Positions 9,193-16,566 of a DNA stretch of 46,852 bases are shown here, piece after piece. The position numbers and the translations under genes are program-made. The DNA lies in assembly GCA_030605085.1 (NCBI GenBank), contig JAUWBH010000024.1, positions 1-46,852 of the forward strand, given 5' to 3'. The stretch's first letter is position 1; every line of letters starts with the position of its first letter. This stretch comes from Promethearchaeota archaeon. Lineage in GTDB: Archaea; Asgardarchaeota; Lokiarchaeia; Sigynarchaeales; SOKP01. A model generated the notes under the pieces. The model saw nothing but the letters and a program-made list of their open reading frames with translations. It made no database searches and was not told the DNA's origin.

Positions 9193-10151
9193 TTGAATCA
9201 TAAAGAAAGATTTTTTGCTACAATAGAGAGGAAACCTGTCGATCGACCAGCTTGTTGGTTAGGAATGCCCGTACCTGCAGCTCATGAAAATTTGTTTAGA
9301 TATTTTAAGGTAAATAACCTCCGAGAATTGAAATTAAAAATTGGCACTGATATTTGGGAAGTAGATGTTCCCTATAATCATCCTCCGAATAATCACATCG
9401 CAATGGCATTTGATTTCCCCAAAAAAGGGCTAGATTTGGAACATAGAACTTTAACTGCACCTGGTTTTTTCGAGGATTATTTCGATCCATTAAAGGATGA
9501 TATTGATAATTTTGACTGGCCAGATCCTGCAGAACATATAGATCCTCAGCAATGTATTCGGCTTTTGGATTGGCAAAGGCTTTTGTTAAAATGCTTAGAT
9601 ATCCGGATATATTTAACACAGTTCATGACAGAATTGTTAAGTTCTATCTTAAAGCTAATAAAATATTCTATGAGGCAACCAAAGGTAAGCTCGATGCCAT
9701 TTTAATAGGAAACGATTTCGGAGGTCAAAAACATCTAATGCTTTCTCCAGAAAATATAAGGAAATTTGCGATGCCCGGAGCGAAGAAAATTGTTGATCAA
9801 GCTAAAGGATACGGATTAAAAGTTATTTATCATTCTTGTGGTTCCATTTTTGAAGCAATTCCCGAATTAATTAATATAGGTGTAGATGCCATCCATCCAA
9901 TTCAAGCATTAGCAACTAATATGGAACCTGAAAGGTTAAAAAAGCACTATTTAGACCAAGTTTCATTCTGTGGAGGAGTTGATGCTCAAGAATTATTAGT
10001 ATTTGGCACTCATGATCAGGTTAGGGAAAAGGTATATGAATTAAAAAGGATATTTCCTACTGGCTTAATCATTTCCCCAAGCCATGAGGCAATTCTTCCT
10101 GATATGCCTCCTAAAAATATAGAGGCACTTTTTCAAGCAGTTAAAAAATAA
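9193..10151 (+). pseudogene. Uroporphyrinogen decarboxylase-family (methyltransferase-like) gene, internal deletion and frameshift
   Basis: The N-terminal frame (TTG at 9193; MNHKERFFATIERKPVDRPA is the family opening) reads well to DPAEHIDPQQC near 9555. From there the coding signal continues in another frame (SAFGLAKAFVKMLRYPDIFN onward) to 10151, including KVIYHSCGSIFEAIPEL, SFCGGVDAQELL and LIISPSHEAILPD, all typical of UROD/MtaA-like methyltransferases. The roughly 30-35 residues normally found between HIDPEEC and AFG are missing, so both a deletion and a frameshift at about 9550-9560 are inferred. It sits between the fucosidase and fucI. Such proteins usually act on small methylated or corrinoid-linked substrates; no substrate can be named. 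Confidence 0.82.
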
Positions 10152-10229
10152 AATGAAAAAGAATAAAATATTATTAAAAAATTGAATTAAATAAAGATAT
10201 TTTAGGTAAAAATTAAGTATATAATTGAA

Positions 10230-12038
10230 GTGAATAAAAAAATGCAAAAACACATTGGTAAGAAAAGACTCCGTGGAGCTATTCCGAAAATCGGCATTCG
10301 ACCGACCATAGATGGTCGCGAAATGGGCGTTCGATTTGCTCTTGAAGAACAAACAACGAATATGGCTAACGCATGTGCTGAATTTTTAAGCAAAAATCTT
10401 AAACACCCAAATGGAATGGATGTGGAGTGTATTATTGCTGATACTACTATAGGAGGTGTTGCAGAGGCCGTAGACTGTGCTGATAAATTCCAAAGAGAAA
10501 ATGTTGGAGTATCTATAACAGTTACTCCCAGTTGGTGCTATGGTGCGGAAACTATGGATATGACTCCTTTTATTCCAAAAGCTATCTGGGGATTTAATGG
10601 TACTGAAAGACCTGGAGCAGTTTATCTTGCTGCTGTTTTGGCGGCCCACTCTCAGAAAGGAATTCCCGCATTTGGAATTTACGGACAAGATGTACAAGAT
10701 GCAAATGATAACACGATTCCCGACGATGTGAAAGAAAAACTCTTGCGTTTTGCTAAGGCGGGTTTAGCAGTCGCTTGGATGAGAGGTAAATCTTATCTAT
10801 CTATAGGATCTGTTTCTATGGGGATTGCGGGATCAATTGTAATGGAAGAATATTTCCAAGACTATTTGGGTATGCGAAATGAATATGTAGATATGTCAGA
10901 AATTAGCCGAAGATTAAAAGAGGAAATTTTCGACAAAAACGAGTTTGAAAAGGCGATAAAATGGGTAAGAGAATATTGTAAAGAAGGAATGGACCACAAT
11001 CCTCCAGAATTACAAAAACCTAGAGAACAAAAAGATAAAGAGTGGGAAATTATGGTTAAAATGGCCATGATTGCAAGAGATTTAATGGTTGGCAATCCAC
11101 GATTAAAAGAGTTGGGATTTGGAGAGGAATCTTTAGGGCACAATGCGATTGTATCCGGTTTTCAAGGGCAGAGGCATTGGACAGATTGGATGCCAAACGG
11201 CGACTTTTTAGAATCTATTTTAAATTCATCTTTTGATTGGAATGGAATTCGACAACCATACTTAGTAGCTACAGAAAATGATTCTTTAAACGGCGTTGCC
11301 ATGCTTTTTGGCCACCTATTAACCAATACGGCACAAATTTTTGCAGATGTAAGAACTTATTGGAGCCCCAAAGCTGTTAAGCGTGTGACAGGAAGAGAAT
11401 TAACAGGTCTTGCCAAAGATGGTATAATCCATTTAATAAATTCTGGTCTAGCTGCAATGGATGGAACTGGCCAACAAAAACTTGACGGAAAACCTGCTTT
11501 AAAACCATTTTGGGAAATATCAGAAGAAGAGGTTAAAAAATGTTGCGATTTTACCACATGGCATGCCGCCACAGTTATTTATTTCAGAGGTGGTGGATTT
11601 TCTACTAACTTCTTAACAAGAGGAAGTATGCCAATAACAATGTCAAGAGTCAATATTGTGAAAGGCCTTGGACTCGTATTGCAACTGGCAGAAGGGTGGA
11701 CTATTAATCTTCCAAAAGAAATTCACGAAATTCTAAATAATCGAACAGATCCTACCTGGCCTACTACTTGGTTTGCTCCTCGGCTAACAGGAAAGGGTGC
11801 TTTTAGAAGCGTTTATGATGTTATGAATAATTGGGGCGCAAATCACGGATCTATAAGTTATGGACATATTGGCAGAGATTTAATTACTCTATCCTCGATG
11901 CTCAGAATTCCTGTATGTATGCATAATGTCTCCGAAAATGAGATTTTTAGACCAAGCGCCTGGAATGCATTTGGAACTGTTGACTTAGAAGGGGCAGATT
12001 ATCGAGCTTGTTTAAATTTTGGACCTTTATATAAATAA
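10230..12038 (+). CDS. fucI: L-fucose isomerase
   Basis: A 602-residue aldose-ketose isomerase that would convert L-fucose to L-fuculose (and perhaps D-arabinose to D-ribulose). It matches FucI end to end: [20 protein letters not shown] at the N-terminus, [17 protein letters not shown] and [10 protein letters not shown] in the middle, and a C-terminus ending GPLYK. The metal/catalytic residues Glu337, Asp361 and His528 of the E. coli enzyme fall here at about Glu349, Asp373 and His539, with the same 24-residue spacing between Glu and Asp. The start is GTG at 10230 or ATG at 10242; the latter has an AGTGA element at a good distance. Intact, unlike its two upstream neighbours. Four bases separate its stop from the convergent acetyltransferase. 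Confidence 0.95.
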   Translation: MNKKMQKHIGKKRLRGAIPKIGIRPTIDGREMGVRFALEEQTTNMANACAEFLSKNLKHPNGMDVECIIADTTIGGVAEAVDCADKFQRENVGVSITVTPSWCYGAETMDMTPFIPKAIWGFNGTERPGAVYLAAVLAAHSQKGIPAFGIYGQDVQDANDNTIPDDVKEKLLRFAKAGLAVAWMRGKSYLSIGSVSMGIAGSIVMEEYFQDYLGMRNEYVDMSEISRRLKEEIFDKNEFEKAIKWVREYCKEGMDHNPPELQKPREQKDKEWEIMVKMAMIARDLMVGNPRLKELGFGEESLGHNAIVSGFQGQRHWTDWMPNGDFLESILNSSFDWNGIRQPYLVATENDSLNGVAMLFGHLLTNTAQIFADVRTYWSPKAVKRVTGRELTGLAKDGIIHLINSGLAAMDGTGQQKLDGKPALKPFWEISEEEVKKCCDFTTWHAATVIYFRGGGFSTNFLTRGSMPITMSRVNIVKGLGLVLQLAEGWTINLPKEIHEILNNRTDPTWPTTWFAPRLTGKGAFRSVYDVMNNWGANHGSISYGHIGRDLITLSSMLRIPVCMHNVSENEIFRPSAWNAFGTVDLEGADYRACLNFGPLYK

Positions 12039-12042
12039 TTTA

Positions 12043-12522
12043 TTAATGCTTTGGGAGTTTTAAAATAAAATTCGCGAGTTCTCTGCGTTCTGTAAATCCT
12101 GCTTTTTCATAGAACTTTTGTTGGTAAGAAAGACGTTCTTTTAAATTGAGCAAATTTAATCGAAAACAACTTCGTTTTATGGCTTCTTTTTTCACTTCCT
12201 TAAGTAATTTCTTTCCGATGCCTTTTCCACGCTCGGTTGTTTTTACGAAAAGTTCGCCTATATATCCTTCTGGTTTTAGGAAGATAAAATAAGGAAGCCA
12301 GTGAACCACGATATATCCTAAAATAATTCCATTTCGATTTTCAGCAATTAATACTGTATGGTTATCGCCTTTCTTACAAAGTTTAAAAATATGGCCCATC
12401 TTGGTATTCGTGAGAGCATCTTCCTGATTTTCATTAAATCCTAACTCCCTTGTAAGAGCAAGTATGGAGGGTAAATCTTTTTCTTCTGCTTTTCGAACTT
12501 TTATTTCATCTTGTTGCTTCAA
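12043..12522 (-). CDS. GNAT-family N-acetyltransferase
   Basis: A 159-residue acetyl-CoA-dependent transferase. The acetyl-CoA pyrophosphate loop is ERGKGIGKKLLKEV (about 103-116), preceded by the typical strand IGELFVK. The C-terminal FYEKAGFTERR is the usual GNAT beta-alpha element. The substrate is unknown. The start is TTG at 12522, with an AGGTAG about 8 nt upstream. It follows the second UROD-family gene in the same direction and converges on fucI. Confidence 0.88.
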   Translation of the reverse strand: MKQQDEIKVRKAEEKDLPSILALTRELGFNENQEDALTNTKMGHIFKLCKKGDNHTVLIAENRNGIILGYIVVHWLPYFIFLKPEGYIGELFVKTTERGKGIGKKLLKEVKKEAIKRSCFRLNLLNLKERLSYQQKFYEKAGFTERRELANFILKLPKH

Positions 12523-12572
12523 TACACAATCTACCTGGATTAATTAACTAAATATTTTATTCAATCCTTTTA

Positions 12573-13775
12573 CTATTGATTTAATGGAGGAAGTGGGGGA
12601 ACTATATCGTCATCCCATTCATCTACCGTTGGATGATCCCACCAATAAACAAGTATTTTTGCGTAAGTTCCATATTTTTTGAGTCCATTCTCAAATGCAC
12701 TGATGTTCCCTTGGGGCGCTTTAATGTGATGCGGTTGAGAGTAGAAATAAGCCCCAAATCCGCCGTCTTTGGTTCCAAGGTTTCTCATCATGTGCCAAAC
12801 TTCTCTTTCGCATTCCTCTGGAGTTCCTTGGGTGTAGATTGATTGAATATTTACGCATCCCCAAAACGTAATTTTACCTCGAAATTGTTTAAGATTTTTA
12901 TATCCTGTCATTCGAGGAGCATCTAATTCTAATGCGTCTGTTCCCCATTGTAGTAAGTCAGGTATTAAGCGGTCGATTTTTCCGCAACAATGGTGGAACC
13001 ATGCACAACCACGATCGTGAGCTGCTTTTATGAGTTCACCATAAACAGGCTCGTAGAATTCTTTAAACATTTTTGGGCCAACAAATGGTCCGTTTTGAGC
13101 CCCAAGATCTTCTATAAGAAGAAATCCATGTGGTTTTCCAGCGTATTTTATCCAACCATCCATATATTGTATGAAATTTTCAGTAAAATGTGATAAAAGA
13201 CGCTTCAATTCTTTTGGATGTCTTCGGTGATCTACTAAGAAATTGGCAAATCCTCGCATATTTTGAGCCAATTGAAAGGGCCCCATAAGACCTAACATTG
13301 CTAATCTATACTTCTCGCTTCCATAAACTTTCGCTAGATTAGCAAACTGCGAATATCTCGACTTATCGAATGGATCTGGAGTATACTTTAGCAAATGATC
13401 CTCAAGTTTTGACCATTCGGTGAGTAAGGGTCGTCCGGGGTGTCCCATTGAAGTATTTTTACCCATGCGATTCCAAATTGTTCCCCATTGGTCGATTTCT
13501 TCTCGAGGAACTTTTAGCCATCGATTACTCCTATATTTTGGATTAGTTTTTGCCCATTCGGGTTTTTCCCACTCCCAGATTTTAGAAGTAATTATAATAT
13601 CATCACCAGGGTGGGGAAATAATCCCTCTTCTCCTTCGCCCCAACCTGGCTTCCAATCTTTTGATGGCATCATTATCAAAACAAATATATCACTATTGTG
13701 ACTCATTTTTCAAACTGGAACCTTATCCGGACCAGAAAAATGTAGCGTTGCTTCTACACGCTCAATAGAATTCAT
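12573..13775 (-). pseudogene. Second uroporphyrinogen decarboxylase-family gene, interrupted near the N-terminus by TGA
   Basis: From the ATG at 13706 the frame encodes 377 residues with family features: DDIIITSKIWEWE, a central GFLLIEDLGAQNGPFVGP, the putative zinc-binding AWFHHCCGKIDR and FWGCVNIQSIY. The usual family opening is missing from that frame but is found upstream in the same frame: an ATG at 13775 begins MNSIERVEATLHFSGPDKVP, then V, then TGA at 13710-13712, then KMSH. In relatives this spot (VPVW) normally has Trp, so TGG to TGA is the simplest explanation. A shortened protein from 13706 could still be made, which is why it could instead be called a functional shortened CDS. Otherwise undamaged. 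Confidence 0.78.
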
Positions 13776-13893
13776 TTTGCAAAAGTCTATTTTTTGTTTT
13801 TTTAATTAATTATATAGTCAAAAGAATCAATAACATTTATACCCAATATTATCAAATAATATTATTTTTTTATTTATTTTAATAGTCTAAGAT

Positions 13894-13938
13894 TCAGTTA
13901 GTCCAGAAATGATTGATTGGTGGTGGGATAATATTTGA
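13894..13938 (+). pseudogene. Fragment of a phloroglucinol-hydrolase-like (PhlG-type) gene
   Basis: Fourteen codons reading SVSPEMIDWWWDNI then TGA. They match GVTPEMIDWWWDNI in the intact gene at 15372-15410 with about 35 of 39 bases identical. It is isolated in an otherwise empty region and is too short to function, so it looks like a relic of a second copy or of a rearrangement. The rest of 13776-14060 holds no gene I can see. Confidence 0.55.
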
Positions 13939-14060
13939 TTAAGGAAGATAATATTCGATTTTTGGGTCGATTTTATCACTAAATATTAAAATATTCCAGA
14001 ACATTCTCGATTTACCCTTTTACATCTTTTAAAAATTCAAGAATCAGCTCTTAAGTTTCT

Positions 14061-14345
14061 TTAAAGTCTTAATTGCCTAGAACAATGTACAACAATCATT
14101 ATTATGATTTCATCTTCTTCCTCTTTATAAAGATAAAGGATTCTATAGTTTTGATAAATTAATTGGCGATATTTATTATTTTCAGGGTATTCTTTTCTCA
14201 TTTGTGGGAATCTCTTTAAATCCTCTATGCGATCATAAAGACCTTCAATGAAAGAATCTGCTTATTGTAAGGAGAAACGGGATAAATAATCATATAGCTC
14301 TTTTATATCTTCTTGAGCAATGGAGTGGAATTGAATTTCAACCAT
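14061..14345 (-). pseudogene. RelE/ParE-type toxin with an in-frame TAA at codon 28
   Basis: On the minus strand from ATG 14345 a 95-codon frame reads MVEIQFHSIAQEDIKELYDY, then LSRFSLQ, a TAA at 14262-14264, and continues ADSFIEGLYDRIEDLKRFPQ, RQLIYQNYRILYLYKEEEDE and IVVHCSRQLRL to the stop at 14061. This is a full-length ParE/RelE toxin including the YRILY strand and the C-terminal HCSRQ. It lies 25 nt downstream of its antitoxin gene, the usual order. Only one codon is wrong, so inactivation is recent or the stop is a sequencing error. Confidence 0.78.
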
Positions 14346-14370
14346 TTTTCTGGCTAGAGAGTAATTATTA

Positions 14371-14595
14371 TTAACTCAAATTTTCTTCTATCTTTTGCTT
14401 TTTCTCTCCACGCCATTTTTTCGCTAATTCTCTCATCTCGTTGAGAGTAGATGTTTTAATCCCGTGTTTTAATTGATTTTCCGCTTTTTCTAATTTTTGA
14501 AGGACAAAAAGACGATACTGTAAATCTTCTAATGTAAAATCCTCTGGCATTCTTTCGATGAGTTCGTGTAAATCTTTCTTAGTAATATTACTCAT
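14371..14595 (-). CDS. Antitoxin of a RelE/ParE-type module
   Basis: A 74-residue highly charged protein, MSNITKKDLHELIERMPEDF at the N-terminus and a coiled, Lys/Glu-rich C-terminus. The phrase MPEDFTLEDLQYRLFVLQKLEKAE is common in small antitoxins encoded before ParE toxins. It is intact and directly precedes the stopped toxin gene. It probably represses its own promoter, but no operator is visible. Confidence 0.75.
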   Translation of the reverse strand: MSNITKKDLHELIERMPEDFTLEDLQYRLFVLQKLEKAENQLKHGIKTSTLNEMRELAKKWRGEKKQKIEENLS

Positions 14596-14704
14596 AATTA
14601 ATCACTACTATAAAATTAGTTATTTAACCTTATATAATTATTTACTTCAAATACAATACATCGAGCAATTATTGCGAGTGATGTATTAAATCTCAGAAAA
14701 TCAA

Positions 14705-15160
14705 CTAAAATTCATGAGTATCAGATACTATCCTCCCACCATCAACAATTATGCATTCACAATTAATATAAGAGGAATCATTACTGGCTAAAAATAAGGC
14801 AATATTTGCAATTTCATCAACTATACATACTCTTTTTAAGGGGCAAGTTTTTGATATATTATTAATCCACTCTTCAATTTCTTCAGGTGTGCGGTCACCT
14901 TCAGAATTTGCAATTCTAACGAATCCTGGACAAATTGAGTTTGTACGGATTTGAGGGGCAAAATCAATAGCTAGCGTTCTTGTTAAAGCATTTATTGCAG
15001 CTTTAGTCACAGGATATATACAAAAATTCTTTAAAACTTTAAAAGCAGCACAAAATGATATATTTACGATAATTCCTCCCCCACTTTTTAATATTAAAGG
15101 AATAGCAAATTTAGCAAATCTAAAGTAACCGTTTAAATAAGATTCAAGATTAATAATTAA
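14705..15160 (-). pseudogene. Short-chain dehydrogenase/reductase, N-terminal half missing
   Basis: The open frame contains NLESYLNGYFRFAKFAIPLI, GGGIIVNIS, the catalytic YPVTK (YxxxK motif), LAIDFAPQIRTNSICPGFV and the C-terminal LFLASNDSSYINCECIIVDG, i.e. the second half of a classical SDR. The Rossmann GxxxGxG motif and the first ~100 residues are absent; upstream of about 15160 the frame runs into unrelated DNA leading to the divergent gene at 15222. A GTG at 15010 could start a fragment beginning at TKAAINAL, but it would lack the catalytic Tyr, so the gene is dead. Confidence 0.8.
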
Positions 15161-15221
15161 TATTTTATAATAATAAATATATGAAAAATCAAGTTCAAAA
15201 TAAAACAGGTGAAATTCTTGA

Positions 15222-15812
15222 GTGATATATCAAAGCCTTCAATATTTAGGTGATTTAAAGAGAATGCCAAAAGAACCTACAAGTTATGAATCAAACAAAA
15301 TTATGGAACAAATTCTTAAAAGGTCTAAAGGGAAAACAATAGATTTAGTAGTTGATCACGAATTACATGGAGTTACTCCGGAAATGATTGACTGGTGGTG
15401 GGATAATATCGATACAAGCGAGCGCTATAAGTTATGGCATCCAGGAGATCATCAATCGTTTGAATGGGAAGTTTCTCCTAAAGAAGGTCATATAGGAGCA
15501 ATTCAACGGATTGTTGAAAATATTGGCCTCCCTACTATGTTACGGATTCGATGGGAAGATCCTAGCTTATCACCAATAGAAATAGAGTATAGCCATGCGC
15601 TAGCGGGGAGTACCCTCGATCAAGATGACAAGCCGATTACCTGGCTTTTGCACGAATATGAACCTATTGAAAATGGAACAAAATTACGGTCAACATTTCG
15701 ATTACCTGCCAAGGCTCCAAAACCGTTTATTGAAGCCCTACGTAAGCATAATATAGAAGAAATTAGTGAATTTGCCAATTTTTTACCAAAACTCTACGAA
15801 AAGAATAAATGA
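15222..15812 (+). CDS. DAPG hydrolase (PhlG/PhiG-family)-like protein
   Basis: A 196-residue protein resembling the zinc-dependent carbon-carbon hydrolase family that includes 2,4-diacetylphloroglucinol hydrolase. Recognisable pieces are DHELHGVTPEMIDWWWDNID and ERYKLWHPGDHQSFEWEV, with His and Glu residues that would be metal ligands, and later EYSHALAGS and LLHEYEPIENG. It is shorter than PhlG itself (about 290 residues), lacking N-terminal sequence. The start is GTG at 15222, with AGGTGAA about 9 nt upstream. The true substrate is unknown; the family name should not be read as antibiotic degradation. It precedes an iron-sulfur flavoprotein gene by about 50 nt. Confidence 0.75.
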   Translation: MIYQSLQYLGDLKRMPKEPTSYESNKIMEQILKRSKGKTIDLVVDHELHGVTPEMIDWWWDNIDTSERYKLWHPGDHQSFEWEVSPKEGHIGAIQRIVENIGLPTMLRIRWEDPSLSPIEIEYSHALAGSTLDQDDKPITWLLHEYEPIENGTKLRSTFRLPAKAPKPFIEALRKHNIEEISEFANFLPKLYEKNK

Positions 15813-15868
15813 TTAGATTGATCTAAATTAAATAAATATAAAAGCGAAAAAAAATAGGGAGTATGCAA

Positions 15869-16441
15869 ATGGCTAAAATTGTTGTAATATTGGGAAGTCC
15901 CAGAAAAAAAGGAAATAGCTCAACTTTAGCGGAATCACTCATTAACGGGGCAGAAGAAAGTGGAGCTGAAGTACAAACTTTTTTTCTTCAAGGAATGGAT
16001 ATAAAACCCTGTAACGCGTGTAATGAATGTATTAGAAATCCTGAATCAGGTTGTGTAATTGACGATGATATGCAAAAAATTTATCCCGCCGTTCGAACAG
16101 CAGATGCTATAGTTATAGCGAGCCCGATTTACTTTTTTAATATTAACGCACAAACTAAATTATTCATTGATAGATGTTACGCGTTAATTGAAAATGGTCG
16201 TCATGCGTTTACGGGAAAGAAAATTGGGCTAATTTTAGTGTATGGTGATACAGATCCGTTCCGGTCGGGAGCCACAAATGCTATTCGTTCCTATCAAGAT
16301 ATTTTTAGATATGTTGGCGCAAAAATCTCGGGATTAATTTATGGGTCTGCAATGGCGGCTGGACAGATACGAGATAATAAACAATTAATGAAGAAAGCCT
16401 ACAATCTAGGAAAAAAATTAAGTCTTAGCAACAAACCTTAA
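15869..16441 (+). CDS. NADPH-dependent FMN reductase / iron-sulfur flavoprotein
   Basis: A 190-residue flavodoxin-fold protein. GSPRKKGNSSTLAESLINGA is the FMN phosphate-binding loop. PCNACNECIRNPESGCVIDD contains the compact cysteine motif C-x2-C-x2-C-x7-C of archaeal iron-sulfur flavoproteins that bind 4Fe-4S. SPIYFFNINAQTKLFIDRC is the second FMN-contact region. It would move electrons between ferredoxin-like donors and an unknown acceptor. The start is ATG at 15869 rather than 15863, because AGGGAG at 15856-15861 gives the better spacing. Confidence 0.87.
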   Translation: MAKIVVILGSPRKKGNSSTLAESLINGAEESGAEVQTFFLQGMDIKPCNACNECIRNPESGCVIDDDMQKIYPAVRTADAIVIASPIYFFNINAQTKLFIDRCYALIENGRHAFTGKKIGLILVYGDTDPFRSGATNAIRSYQDIFRYVGAKISGLIYGSAMAAGQIRDNKQLMKKAYNLGKKLSLSNKP

Positions 16442-16460
16442 ACCTGCGAAAAACAACAAA

Positions 16461-16507
16461 AAAAGAACATTATAAAAAAATGAACAGGTCGTTCTTTTCT
16501 TTTTGAT
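16461..16507. terminator. Bidirectional terminator between convergent genes
   Basis: AAAAGAAC at 16461-16468 pairs with GTTCTTTT at 16491-16498 and is followed by a T-rich stretch; the opposite strand is also T-rich. It lies between the flavoprotein gene and the end of the 816-residue gene. Confidence 0.45.
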
Positions 16508-16566
16508 AACCGCTTAAAATCTTTTTTTCTATTGCTATTACTAAGACATAGTAAAATTTTTAAAAT

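Noticed and set aside
9305..9619. Minus-strand frame opposite the UROD-family gene
   Set aside because: It is antisense to clear coding sequence and shows no family motif.
10065..10393. Minus-strand hydrophobic frames before fucI
   Set aside because: Phe/Leu-rich readings arise from AT-rich DNA and overlap the ends of genuine plus-strand genes.
8552..14264. Alternative genetic code explaining in-frame stops
   Set aside because: Both TAA and TGA occur inside genes here, while TAA, TAG and TGA all end intact genes in the same window, so a reassigned codon does not fit.
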